NCBI GenBank assembly: GCA_040220855.1
Contig: JAVJVZ010000077.1
Span: 1 to 64,000, forward strand
DNA length: 64,000 nucleotides
Origin: JACKNG01 sp040220855
GTDB lineage: Bacteria; Pseudomonadota; Gammaproteobacteria; Ga0077536
Reading direction: 5' to 3'
Shown: positions 41,942 to 49,964 of the stretch, in pieces
Position numbering within the stretch: position 1 is the stretch's first letter
How the letters are laid out: each line of letters starts with the position of its first letter
The notes under the pieces: generated by a model
The model's database searches: none
What the model was told of the DNA's origin: nothing
What the model saw: only the letters and a program-made list of their open reading frames with translations
Program-made: the position numbers and the translations under genes

Positions 41942-42415
41942 ATGCTCGAACTGCTCGTGCTCGTCATCGTCGCCAACAGTGCCCCGGTGCTCGCCCGCCA
42001 CCTGTGCGGCGCCCGCTTCGCCGTGCCGGTCGACGGCGGCCGCATGCATCGCGACGGGCGTCCGCTGCTCGGCTCGTCGAAGACCTGGCGCGGGCTCGCC
42101 GCCGGCCTGCTGGCCACCCCCCTCGTCGCACTGCTGCTCGGTATCGAGGCGGTGCTCGGCCTCGCCACCGGCGCACTTGCGCTCGGCGGCGATCTCGCCG
42201 CGAGCTTCGCCAAGCGCCGGCGCGGCTATGTCGCCAGTGCACGCGCGCCGCTGCTCGATACCCTGCCCGAAGCACTGCTGCCGGCGGCGGTGCTGCGCGA
42301 GGCCTATGCCATCGACTGGCTCGAAGTGGGCGTGGTGACGGCCGCTTTTCATGTCATCGTGCGGGCCAGCTCACCGCTGCTGTTCCGTCTCGGCCTGCGC
42401 CGTCGTCCATGGTGA
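41942..42415 (+). CDS. CDP-archaeol synthase-like (DUF46/CarS) membrane protein
   Basis: CarS-family proteins transfer CMP from CTP to a phosphatidic-acid-like lipid, making a CDP-activated lipid; bacterial members are little studied. The 157-residue product has about four membrane segments and the family signatures PVDGGRMHRDGRPLLGSSKT-WRG (KTWRG at about 43-47) and LALGGDLAASFAKRR, then LLDTLPEALLPAAVL. It is followed after 118 bases by an EEP-family gene and then a CDP-alcohol phosphatidyltransferase, which supports a lipid pathway. The start has a poor ribosome site. Confidence 0.72.
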   Translation: MLELLVLVIVANSAPVLARHLCGARFAVPVDGGRMHRDGRPLLGSSKTWRGLAAGLLATPLVALLLGIEAVLGLATGALALGGDLAASFAKRRRGYVASARAPLLDTLPEALLPAAVLREAYAIDWLEVGVVTAAFHVIVRASSPLLFRLGLRRRPW

Positions 42416-42533
42416 GCTGTGCCCGGTGGTTCGCACTGCCCCGGGACCGCACCGTGCCACGGCACCGTCGCGCGCGCGGTAGATGCCGCATGCCGAACAC
42501 CGCTCACCATCCCGCGCCACCGCGGAGCACACC

Positions 42534-43373
42534 ATGAACGACACCTGGGCACGCGATTCCGTTGCTGCCGACGCGCGCAGCGCCAAGCGACGCGACGCGA
42601 AGCTTCTGGCCGGCGAGGCCGCCGCCGAGTTCAGCGTGCTTACCTACAACATGCACAAGGGCTTCAGCGGCGACGGCCGGCGCGTGTTCGTGCTCGACGA
42701 CATGCGCGCCGCGCTCGAGACCGCCGGCGCCGACATCGTCTTCCTGCAGGAGGCCCAGGGCGAGCACCACCAGCACGCCCGGCGCATCGAGACCTGGCCC
42801 GAGGCCGCACAGTTCGAGTTCCTCGCCGATACCCTGTGGCCGCACCACGCCTACGGCAAGAACGCGGTCTATGACCATGGCCATCACGGCAACGCCATTC
42901 TCAGCAAGTACCCGCTCGAGGCATGGGAGAACATCGCCGTATCGCCCTACCCCTTCGCCGCCAGTCGCAGCCTGCTGCACGGTCGCATCACGCTGCCCGG
43001 CAGCGGTCGCCGGTTGCACCTCGTGTGCATTCACTTCGGCTTTCTCGGCTTCGAGCGGCGCCCGCAGATCCGACGTCTGTGCGCGCACATCGAAGAACAC
43101 GTCCCGCACGGCGAACCGCTGATCGTGGCCGGCGATTTCAACGACTGGTCGGGCCGCGCCGAACGGCACTTCAACGAAACGCTCGAGCTCGCCGAGGTCT
43201 ACCGCGCGCGCCACGGCCAGTACGCGCGCACCTACCCGGCATGGGCGCCGCTCCTGCCGATGGACCGCATCTACTCCCGCGGCCTCGCCTGCGCCGGCGC
43301 CGAGCGTCTCTCGGGACCGCCGTGGAGCGCGCTGTCGGACCACACCCCGCTGCACGCACGCTTCCGCCTATGA
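42534..43373 (+). CDS. Endonuclease/exonuclease/phosphatase family protein (YbhP-like)
   Basis: The 279-residue product has the EEP fold: LTYNMHKGFS (about 38-47), FLQEAQGEHHQHA with the metal-binding Glu, GHHGNAILSKYP, VAGDFNDW with the catalytic Asp/Asn, DRIYSRG, and LSDHTPLHARF with the catalytic His near the end. It resembles E. coli YbhP, which is encoded beside a cardiolipin synthase. GGAG lies seven bases before the ATG at 42534; a start at 42483 is less likely. It overlaps the next gene by four bases. A phosphodiesterase or phosphatase on a phospholipid is a reasonable inference. Confidence 0.85.
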   Translation: MNDTWARDSVAADARSAKRRDAKLLAGEAAAEFSVLTYNMHKGFSGDGRRVFVLDDMRAALETAGADIVFLQEAQGEHHQHARRIETWPEAAQFEFLADTLWPHHAYGKNAVYDHGHHGNAILSKYPLEAWENIAVSPYPFAASRSLLHGRITLPGSGRRLHLVCIHFGFLGFERRPQIRRLCAHIEEHVPHGEPLIVAGDFNDWSGRAERHFNETLELAEVYRARHGQYARTYPAWAPLLPMDRIYSRGLACAGAERLSGPPWSALSDHTPLHARFRL

Positions 43374-43969
43374 GCACGCGTGCGACGAGCGAACGCCGCG
43401 TCACGCTGGCCAATGCGCTGACCGCCTTCCGTCTCGTGATCGCGGCCCCGTTGATGCTGGTCTGCGCCGCGGAAGGCTGGCGCGACGCCTTTCCGTGGAT
43501 CCTCGCGGTTTCGTTCGCCACCGATGCCGTCGACGGCACCGTGGCGCGGCTCACCGGCCAGGCCACGCGCTTCGGCGCCATGCTCGATTCGTGGGCCGAT
43601 GTCGTCGCCTATTGCGCGATTGCGATCGGCGTCGCCACGCTGTGGCCGCAGCTGGTGCGGGCCGAGTGGCTCGCGTTCGCCGTGATCGTTGCGAGTTTCC
43701 TCGTGCCGAGCCTGGTCGGCCTGGCGCGCTTCGGCCGCTTCACGAGTTACCACACGTTGCTGGTCAAGCTCGCCGTGGCTGCGGTCGCGCCGGCGCTGCT
43801 GGTGGTGCTGTGGAGCGGCGTCACCTGGCCGCTGCAGGTCGCCGCGGCGATCGCCGCGATTGCCGCACTCGAAGAGATTGCGATCACCTGCGTGCTCGAG
43901 CGACCGCGCTCGAACGTACGCAGCCTGCGCGCGGTGCTGCACGCGCAGCGCGCAGCGCGGTCATCGTGA
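43370..43969 (+). CDS. CDP-alcohol phosphatidyltransferase family protein
   Basis: The 199-residue membrane enzyme carries the complete catalytic motif D-X2-DG-X2-AR-X8-G-X3-D-X3-D. It begins at DAVDGTVARL (about residue 52) and ends at MLDSWAD, within six helices. Such enzymes exchange the CMP of a CDP-lipid for an alcohol (glycerol-3-phosphate, inositol, serine and others); the acceptor cannot be read from this sequence. It overlaps the EEP gene in an ATGA and closes a three-gene cluster with a CTP-transferase-like protein. Confidence 0.9.
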   Translation: MSTRATSERRVTLANALTAFRLVIAAPLMLVCAAEGWRDAFPWILAVSFATDAVDGTVARLTGQATRFGAMLDSWADVVAYCAIAIGVATLWPQLVRAEWLAFAVIVASFLVPSLVGLARFGRFTSYHTLLVKLAVAAVAPALLVVLWSGVTWPLQVAAAIAAIAALEEIAITCVLERPRSNVRSLRAVLHAQRAARSS

Positions 43970-43977
43970 CCGGCATC

Positions 43978-44003
43978 GCTGCTGCCGGCATGCCGGCAGC
44001 AGC
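43978..44003. terminator. Perfect 26-base palindrome between convergent genes
   Basis: GCTGCTGCCGGCA (43978-43990) and its exact complement (43991-44003) form a strong hairpin, eight bases after the transferase stop and three bases before the end of the convergent small gene. It is probably a bidirectional terminator. There is no T-run. Confidence 0.6.
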
Positions 44004-44006
44004 TGC

Positions 44007-44291
44007 TCAGGATTTCATCGCCGCGCGAATCCGTGCATAACCCGCCGCGAGCTCTTCGCCGAGGATGCCGAGCGCACTGCCGACATCCCGCGCGGCGTCA
44101 CCGGCGGCTTCGCCGACACGCGCGGCGCGCGCCTCGTAATCGGCCAGGCGTGGCTCCAACCGCTCCCATTCGGCACGTGCCTCGGCGCCAGCGAGATGGA
44201 GCTGCACGCGCAGCTCGTCGCGTTCGGTGCGCAGACGGGCCGCGAGCGCCGCGGCCTCCGCACGCAGTGCTTCACGGGTCTTGTCGGTCAT
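44007..44291 (-). CDS. Small helical (coiled-coil) protein of unknown function
   Basis: The 94-residue product starts MTDKTREALRAEAAALAARL and is almost wholly predicted helix, with heptad-like leucines and alternating charges through about residue 65, then AAGDAARDVGSALGILGEEL. There is no signal peptide or membrane helix. GGGAGGGA precedes the ATG at 44291; a longer frame to 44426 has no good start. I cannot name a family; it resembles small stress or polyhydroxyalkanoate-granule type helical proteins only in general composition. Confidence 0.65.
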   Translation of the reverse strand: MTDKTREALRAEAAALAARLRTERDELRVQLHLAGAEARAEWERLEPRLADYEARAARVGEAAGDAARDVGSALGILGEELAAGYARIRAAMKS

Positions 44292-44461
44292 GGCGTGTCC
44301 CTCCCAGGTCGCGCACCCAGGCGCACCTTCCTTCGACGGTTCACGGTACTCGACTCGCGGTCCGCCGGGTGGCGCCGCCTGCGCATTGTCGCCACCTTGC
44401 CCGCGCGCGACCCTGATCGGCGTCATTCGTCGCGCGCCTGACCGTGGGCAAGCCGCGCTGC

Positions 44462-44489
44462 TTGCGGCGCGTTAAGGTAATCGTATAGC
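44462..44489 (+). promoter_or_regulatory. Putative sigma-70-like promoter before the aminotransferase
   Basis: TTGCGG (44462-44467), 16 bases, then TATAGC (44484-44489). Transcription would begin at about 44496, only four bases before GGAGG (44500-44504), giving a very short leader. Only one element is close to consensus. Confidence 0.45.
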
Positions 44490-44509
44490 GCACTCGCCCG
44501 GAGGCCGCC

Positions 44510-45694
44510 ATGTCGCATGCCGAGCTACGCATCGCCCGCAACGTCCAGGGCATGGAGATTTCCGTCATCAAGGAGATGGCGATGCGCGCCGCCGCGGTGC
44601 CCGGCGCGGTCTCGCTGGCCTGGGGCGTGCCGTCGTTCGCGACGCCCACGGCAACCCGCGCGGCGGTCAGCGCCGCGTTCGACGCCGATCCCGAGATCGG
44701 ACGCTACACGCTGCCGGACGGCCTGCCGGCACTGCGCGAGGCGATCGCGTCGGCGCACCTGCGCGAAACCGGTGTCGCCGTCGACGCCGCCGAGCACGTG
44801 CTCGTCACCGCCGGCACCCTGCAGGGCATGAGCCTGCTCTTCCCGGCCCGGCTCGACGCCGGCGACGAGGTCATCGTGACCGACCCGGGTTTCGCTTCGC
44901 ACGTGCAGCAGGCCCACCTGTGCGGCGCGACGGTACGCTTCTGGGCGCTCGACGAGACCCGTGGCTGGCAGCTCGACCTCGCCGCACTGCCTGCACTTCT
45001 CACCCCGCGCACCCGCGCCATCGTGCTGGTCTCACCGTCCAACCCGACCGGGCGCGTATTCCCGCGCGAGGAGCTGCTCGCCGTCGCGGCACTCGCGCGC
45101 GAGCAGGGCTTCATCGTCATCGTCGACGATCCCTACTCGCGCTTCGTCTACGACGACGCACCCTTCTTCAACCTCGCCAGCGCCGCCGAATTCCGCGACC
45201 ATCTGGCCTACTGCTTCACTTTCTCGAAAGCCTACGCGATGAGCGGCTGGCGACTCGGCTACCTGGTGGTGCCGGGAGCACTCAAACGACAGTTGCTCAA
45301 GGTTCACGATGCGAACCTCATCTGCGCGCCGCACGTCAGCCAGGTCGCCGGCCTCGCCGCACTTGCCATGGATCCACCGCCGTGGCCGGCCTTCCGTGAC
45401 ACCCTCGCACGCCGCCGCACCCACGTGCTCGAGCGCCTCGCACGCCTGCCGCACGTGTTCGACTACCAGGTGCCACAGGGCGCCTACTACGTGTTCCCGC
45501 GTCTCAACGTACCGCATCGTGACGCACGCGCGTTCGCGCTCGACCTGCTCGAGCGCGCGCGCGTCAGCGTCACGCCTGGCAGCGGCTTCGGACCGCACGG
45601 CGAACACCACGTGCGCCTCGCTTACTGCGTCGATGAAGACACCATCGACTGCGCTTTCGATCGCATCGAGGCGCGCTACGGACACGACGCCTGA
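44510..45694 (+). CDS. Pyridoxal phosphate-dependent aminotransferase, class I/II
   Basis: The 394-residue product is a fold-type I aminotransferase. It shows SLAWGVPSFATPTATRAAV near the N-terminus, YTLPDGLPALREAI, the PLP-contact region VLVSPSNPTGRVF, VDDPYSRFVYDD, and catalytic Lys240 in FTFSKAYAMSGWRLGY. VRLAYCVDEDTI contains the carboxylate-binding Arg. The amino acid substrate cannot be assigned; similar enzymes are labelled aspartate or alanine/branched-chain aminotransferases. It shares a TGATG junction with a carbamate kinase gene, a combination that hints at nitrogen or carbamoyl metabolism. Confidence 0.92.
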   Translation: MSHAELRIARNVQGMEISVIKEMAMRAAAVPGAVSLAWGVPSFATPTATRAAVSAAFDADPEIGRYTLPDGLPALREAIASAHLRETGVAVDAAEHVLVTAGTLQGMSLLFPARLDAGDEVIVTDPGFASHVQQAHLCGATVRFWALDETRGWQLDLAALPALLTPRTRAIVLVSPSNPTGRVFPREELLAVAALAREQGFIVIVDDPYSRFVYDDAPFFNLASAAEFRDHLAYCFTFSKAYAMSGWRLGYLVVPGALKRQLLKVHDANLICAPHVSQVAGLAALAMDPPPWPAFRDTLARRRTHVLERLARLPHVFDYQVPQGAYYVFPRLNVPHRDARAFALDLLERARVSVTPGSGFGPHGEHHVRLAYCVDEDTIDCAFDRIEARYGHDA

Positions 45695-46629
45695 TGTCGA
45701 CCCGCACACGCACCGTGGTGGTCGCGCTCGGCGGCAACGCGCTGCTGCGGCGTGACCAGGCGCCACGTTGCGACCTCCAGCGCGCCAATGCACGCGCCGC
45801 AGCCGGTGCGCTCGCGCCGCTTGCGCGGACGGGCCGCCTCGTGGTCACGCACGGTAATGGACCGCAGGTCGGCCTGCTCGCCCTCGCGCAGGCTGCCGAC
45901 GGTACACCGCTCGACGTCCTCGACGCCGAAACCGAAGGCATGATCGGCTACCTCGTCGCGCAGGAACTCGACAATGCGCTTGGGGCCGGGCGGCGCGCGG
46001 TGGCGCTGCTGACGCAGGTCGAGGTGGCCGCCGACGATGCCGCCTTCGCCACGCCGACCAAGCCGATCGGGCCGGTCTACGCCGCGTCCCACGCCACCGC
46101 GCTACGGGCACGACACGGCTGGACGCTGATCGCCGACGGTGACGGTGTCCGCCGCGCGGTGGCGTCACCGGCGCCACGGCGCATCGTCGAACTGGACGTC
46201 ATCGAGCTGCTGGTCGCCCACGACGTGGTAGTCGTGTGTGCGGGCGGCGGCGGCATCCCGGTAGTACGGCGCGAGGACGGCGCACTCGCCGGCGTCGAAG
46301 CGGTCGTCGACAAGGACCTCGCGAGCAGCCTGCTGGCGCGTGCGCTCGACGCCGACGCACTGCTGCTGCTGACCGACGTCGACGCACTTTACGACGGTTT
46401 CGGCACCGCCGCGGCGCGCGCCTGGCGCGAGATCGGCAGCGACACCCTCGCCAGGTACCGCTTCGCGGCCGGTACCATGGCACCGAAAGTGGCCGCCTGC
46501 CGCGCCTTCGTCGACGGCGGCGGCGCGTACGCCGCGATCGGCCGCCTCGATGCCGCGGACGAGGTGCTCGCGGGCCGTGCCGGCACGCGCATCGTCGCCG
46601 GCGCCGCGCCTAGCCGCTGGTGGACCTGA
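45694..46629 (+). CDS. Carbamate kinase family protein
   Basis: Carbamate kinase makes ATP from carbamoyl phosphate in catabolism. The 311-residue product has the amino-acid-kinase signatures of ArcC: VVVALGGNALLRR at the start, VTHGNGPQVGLLAL, EGMIGYLVAQEL, VVCAGGGGIPVVRR, VDKDLASSLLAR, LLLLTDVDALYDGF, and AAGTMAPKVAAC in place of the usual GSMGPKV. Arginine deiminase and ornithine transcarbamylase genes are absent here, so carbamoyl phosphate must come from another pathway. Its 3-prime end overlaps the convergent GTPase gene by 20 bases. Confidence 0.9.
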   Translation: MSTRTRTVVVALGGNALLRRDQAPRCDLQRANARAAAGALAPLARTGRLVVTHGNGPQVGLLALAQAADGTPLDVLDAETEGMIGYLVAQELDNALGAGRRAVALLTQVEVAADDAAFATPTKPIGPVYAASHATALRARHGWTLIADGDGVRRAVASPAPRRIVELDVIELLVAHDVVVVCAGGGGIPVVRREDGALAGVEAVVDKDLASSLLARALDADALLLLTDVDALYDGFGTAAARAWREIGSDTLARYRFAAGTMAPKVAACRAFVDGGGAYAAIGRLDAADEVLAGRAGTRIVAGAAPSRWWT

Positions 46630-47962
46630 CCCCGCGCGCTTCGAGGAAGGACTCGACGATCGCGGCAAGTGCGCCGGGCAGCACCTCGGCGAACTCGTAG
46701 CGCGCCCGCACCAGCGGCTTGTCGAGCGTGACCAGGCGCGCGAGGTCGCAGGGCGTGCCGGACACCACCACCTCGGCGCTGCTCGCGTTGATGGTCGCCG
46801 CGATCGCCGCGAGCTGTGCCGGCGAGTAACCGAGCGCCGGCAAGACCTTGCCGATATGCGGGTTGGCCGCGTAGACCGCCGCGATTGCGGGCGTCGCGCT
46901 GTCGCGCGGATCGACAATCTCCGCAGCCGGCGCGGCGGCCACGAGACCCGCCCCGTAAGCCATGCCGCCGTGGGTCAGCGTGGGACCGTCCTCGACCACC
47001 AGCACGCGCCGGCCATCGACCGCGGCGGGGTCGTCGAGGGTCACCGGGGAGCGCGCCAGCACCTGCGGCGCGCGCGGATTCACCGCCGCTACGCTCTCGC
47101 GTACGCGGCGTACGTCGGCGGCGGCCGCGGCATCGGACTTGGCGATGATGACGACATCGGCCATGCGCAGAACCGCCTCGCCCGGATGATGCGTGGTCTC
47201 GTCGCCGGCGCGCAGCGGATCGACAAGCACCAGGTGCAGATCGGGACGCAGGAAAGGGAAATCGTTATTGCCGCCTTCCCACACGATGACGTCGGCCTCG
47301 GCTTCGGCGCGGGCCAGGATGGCAGCGTAATCGACACCCGCGTAGACCACCGACCCGGCCGCGATATGCGGTTCGTACTCCTCGCGCTCCTCGACCGTAC
47401 AGGCAGCGGCATCAACGTCGTCGAGCGTGGCGAAGCGCTGCACGGCCTGGGCGGCAAGGTCGCCATAGGGCATCGGGTGACGCAGTACGGCCACGGCGAG
47501 CCCGTGCGCACGCAGCAGCCGCACCAGCCAGCGGGCGGTCTGGGACTTGCCGCAACCGGTGCGTACCGCCGAGATCGCGATGACCGGGCGGCGGGCCGCG
47601 AGCATGGTGCGATGCGGGCCGAGCAGCACGAAATCGGCGCCGGCGGCGAGCGCGATCGAGGCCTGGTGCATGACGGTCGCGTGGCTCGCATCGCTGTAGG
47701 CGAAGACCACCTCGTCGACACCGGCCTCGGCGCACAGGTGGGCAAGGCCGTCGGCCTCCACGATCGGGATGCCGTCCGGGTAGTGCGGGCCGGCCAGCTC
47801 GGGGGGGTAGCGGCGCCCGGCCGTATCCGGGATCTGCGTCGTCGTGAAGGCGATCACCTCTACGCCCGCGTCCTCGCGATAGACGACGTTGAAGTCGTGA
47901 AAGTCGCGCCCGGCGGCGCCGAGAATGACGACGCGCCGGCGTTGCGAACGGATTGCAGCCAT
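46610..47962 (-). CDS. COG2403-type GTPase, cyclic 2,3-diphosphoglycerate synthetase-like
   Basis: The 450-residue product has an N-terminal nucleotide-binding fold (VVILGAAGRDFHDFNVVYRE) and a central P-loop AISAVRTGCGKSQTARWLVR (about 144-163), with RHPMPYGDLA and VIVWEGGNNDFPFLRPDLHL following. This combination matches the COG2403 family, annotated from an archaeal cyclic 2,3-diphosphoglycerate synthetase. In bacteria without that osmolyte the function is unproven. GGAGGGAATTC precedes the ATG at 47962. It is tail-to-tail with the carbamate kinase and divergent from a flavin oxidoreductase. Confidence 0.78.
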   Translation of the reverse strand: MAAIRSQRRRVVILGAAGRDFHDFNVVYREDAGVEVIAFTTTQIPDTAGRRYPPELAGPHYPDGIPIVEADGLAHLCAEAGVDEVVFAYSDASHATVMHQASIALAAGADFVLLGPHRTMLAARRPVIAISAVRTGCGKSQTARWLVRLLRAHGLAVAVLRHPMPYGDLAAQAVQRFATLDDVDAAACTVEEREEYEPHIAAGSVVYAGVDYAAILARAEAEADVIVWEGGNNDFPFLRPDLHLVLVDPLRAGDETTHHPGEAVLRMADVVIIAKSDAAAAADVRRVRESVAAVNPRAPQVLARSPVTLDDPAAVDGRRVLVVEDGPTLTHGGMAYGAGLVAAAPAAEIVDPRDSATPAIAAVYAANPHIGKVLPALGYSPAQLAAIAATINASSAEVVVSGTPCDLARLVTLDKPLVRARYEFAEVLPGALAAIVESFLEARGVRSTSG

Positions 47963-48147
47963 GAATTCCCTCCGGGCGGTCCGATGGCGCCGCTCCGCTC
48001 GCTCCCATATTGGCAAAGGCCAGCGCGGGCGGGAACCACCGGCACGCCGCCGCGCTGCAGCGTTCGCGTGGCGCCGGCGGGCCTCGCAATGCGCCAAGGC
48101 GCTGTTATCATCGGCCAGAAGGTGGCGACGCCACGAGGAGGAGATCG

Positions 48148-49242
48148 ATGGAAATCGGATTGCAGTTCATTTTCCAGAACACGCACGAGGGGATGTCGGA
48201 CGCCGAGATGATGCGCAAGGAGACCGAGATTGCGCTGCTCGCCGAAGAGGTGGGGATGGACTTCCTGCTGCTGCCCGAACATCACTTCGACCCCAACTAC
48301 TCGATGATGCCGGACAATACCCAGTGGCTGGCCTACATCGCCGGCAAGACCAACCGCATCAAGATCGGCACCGGTGCCATCATCCTGCCCTGGCACGAGA
48401 ACCCGACCCGGGTCGCCGAGCGCATCATCCTGTTGCAGATCCTGCTCGGCGATCGCTTCATGCTCGGCTTCGGCCGCGGCCTCGCGCGCGAGGAATACCG
48501 CGCCTTCGGCATCGACATGGGCACTTCGCGCGAGCGCTTCGACCAGTCCGCCGAGATCATTCTCGACATTCTCGACAGCGGCGTCGCCGAGTACGACACC
48601 GAGTACTTCAAACAATCACGGACCGAGGTCACGCCCAAGCCCGTACACGGGTACCGTGACCGCGAGTTCCTGTCGGTCGCCATGACGCCGGAGTCCGGGC
48701 AGGCCGCGGCCAACCTCGGCGCCACCATGATGTCCTTCGTGCAACTGCCGTGGGAGCAGCACAACGCGGCCGTCGAAGCCTGGCGCGCGCGCTTCCGCGA
48801 GATGCATCCGGGCAGGACGCCGGGCGCACCGGCCTTCTCCGACTTCACCTACTGCCACGAGGATCCGAAGGTTGCCGAGCAGGTCGCGCGCGAATACCTA
48901 TCGAAGTACTACCTGAGCGTGATCCGCCATTACGACTTCGATGGCTCGCACTGGGGCGAGACCCAGGGCTACCAGGCCTACCAGGCCGGCGCCAGCGCCA
49001 TCCAGGAGGCCGGCATCGAGGCGGCCTGCGAAGCCTTCGTGCAGAACCAGGCCTGGGGCACGCCGGACCAGATCGTGGAGAAGTGGTCCAGGCGCGTCGC
49101 CATGACCGGCGAGCTGCGCCCGGCCATGGCGGTATCCTACGCCGGCATGCCGTTCGACATGGTCGCCGACAGCCTGCGCCTGATCGGGGCCAAGGTCGCG
49201 CCGCGCCTGCGCAAGCTGGGCGCCGAACGCAAGGTCGCCTGA
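48148..49242 (+). CDS. LLM-class flavin-dependent oxidoreductase
   Basis: The 364-residue protein belongs to the bacterial luciferase-like monooxygenase superfamily (FMN, TIM barrel). Family features are the N-terminal MEIGLQFIFQNTHEGMSDAE, then LLPEHHFDPNYSMMPDN (EHH motif, about 47-50), IKIGTGAIILPWHENPTRVA, ERIILLQILLGDRFMLGFGR and a C-terminal WGTPDQIVEKWSRR. The ATG at 48148 has GAGGAGGAG nine bases upstream, better than starts at 48010. The substrate is unknown; alkanal, alkanesulfonate and other small organics occur in the family. It is divergent from the GTPase gene. Confidence 0.9.
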   Translation: MEIGLQFIFQNTHEGMSDAEMMRKETEIALLAEEVGMDFLLLPEHHFDPNYSMMPDNTQWLAYIAGKTNRIKIGTGAIILPWHENPTRVAERIILLQILLGDRFMLGFGRGLAREEYRAFGIDMGTSRERFDQSAEIILDILDSGVAEYDTEYFKQSRTEVTPKPVHGYRDREFLSVAMTPESGQAAANLGATMMSFVQLPWEQHNAAVEAWRARFREMHPGRTPGAPAFSDFTYCHEDPKVAEQVAREYLSKYYLSVIRHYDFDGSHWGETQGYQAYQAGASAIQEAGIEAACEAFVQNQAWGTPDQIVEKWSRRVAMTGELRPAMAVSYAGMPFDMVADSLRLIGAKVAPRLRKLGAERKVA

Positions 49243-49267
49243 AGCGACGTCGCCCCTGCTGACGCGC

Positions 49268-49296
49268 GGCCGGCACCGGCCCGCCGCGCGCCGGCC
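49268..49296. terminator. GC-rich hairpin between convergent genes
   Basis: GGCCGGC (49268-49274) pairs with GCCGGCC (49290-49296) over 15 bases, between the stops of the LLM oxidoreductase and the arsenate reductase gene. No T-run is visible. Confidence 0.35.
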
Positions 49297-49323
49297 CTGC
49301 AGCCGGGTATCGCTACGGCCGCC

Positions 49324-49815
49324 TCAACGACGCCCGATATCGTCCAGCGCCTGTTGCAGGCGCAGGGTATCGAGCGCGGCGAACGGCAGGTTGACGAACA
49401 GGCCGATGCGCCGCTCGAGCTCGGCAAAGGCGGTACGGAAGCGCTGCAGGCGGGCCAGCTCGTCACCGCCGTCGTGGACCGGGTCGGCAATGCCCCAGTG
49501 CGCGGTCATCGGTTGCCCGGGCCACACCGGGCACGCCTCCTGCGCGGCGCGGTCGCACACGGTGAAGACGAAATCGAGGCGTGGCGCGCCGGGCGTGGCG
49601 AACTCGTCCCAGCTCTTCGAGCGCAGTCCCGCGGTCGGCAGCTCGAACCGCGCGAGCAGCTCGAGCGCGAGCGGGTGCACCGTGCCGCCCGGGCGGCTGC
49701 CGGCGCTGTAGGCGACGAAGCGGGCCGGGGCGGCGTGATTGAGAATCGCCTCGGCCATGATGCTGCGCGCCGCGTTCGCGGTGCACAGGAACAGGACGTT
49801 GAACTTCTCCGACAT
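49324..49815 (-). CDS. arsC: Arsenate reductase ArsC, low-molecular-weight phosphatase type
   Basis: This ArsC class reduces arsenate to arsenite through a cysteine relay restored by thioredoxin. The 163-residue product has the phosphatase loop LFLCTANAARSIMAE with nucleophile Cys11 (CX5R), a DP loop IADPVHDGG with the acid Asp, and the extra cysteines 87 and 95 (TVCDRAAQEACPVW) that define the arsenate-reductase rather than phosphatase subfamily. The start at 49815 is preceded by GGGAG. No arsR, arsB or acr3 lies next to it, so the ars system is incomplete here. Confidence 0.88.
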   Translation of the reverse strand: MSEKFNVLFLCTANAARSIMAEAILNHAAPARFVAYSAGSRPGGTVHPLALELLARFELPTAGLRSKSWDEFATPGAPRLDFVFTVCDRAAQEACPVWPGQPMTAHWGIADPVHDGGDELARLQRFRTAFAELERRIGLFVNLPFAALDTLRLQQALDDIGRR

Positions 49816-49860
49816 GCCGGCACTCCCTCGCGTGTTTCCGCTCGCGCAGCCTGCCAGTGC

Positions 49861-49882
49861 CATGTGACAACACTGTCACATG
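49861..49882. promoter_or_regulatory. Perfect palindrome upstream of arsC
   Basis: CATGTGACA-ACAC-TGTCACATG is a 9+9 inverted repeat 46 bases before the arsC ATG on the minus strand. It includes TGTGA-N8-TCACA, which resembles a CRP/FNR-type half-site pair with two extra spacer bases, so the binding protein is uncertain. Confidence 0.5.
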
Positions 49883-49917
49883 CTCATCGGGCTGGACCGG
49901 CTTGACCGCGGGGCAAT

Positions 49918-49937
49918 TTCATTAATATGTTAATGAA
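49918..49937. promoter_or_regulatory. Operator palindrome before the hpaR-like gene
   Basis: TTCATTAATATGTTAATGAA is a perfect 8+8 inverted repeat around TATG, 28 bases before the start of the MarR-family gene. Its A+T content and length are typical of MarR/HpaR operators, so autoregulation is likely. Confidence 0.7.
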
Positions 49938-49964
49938 CCTGTCCGCTCATCGCGTGCCGCCCTT

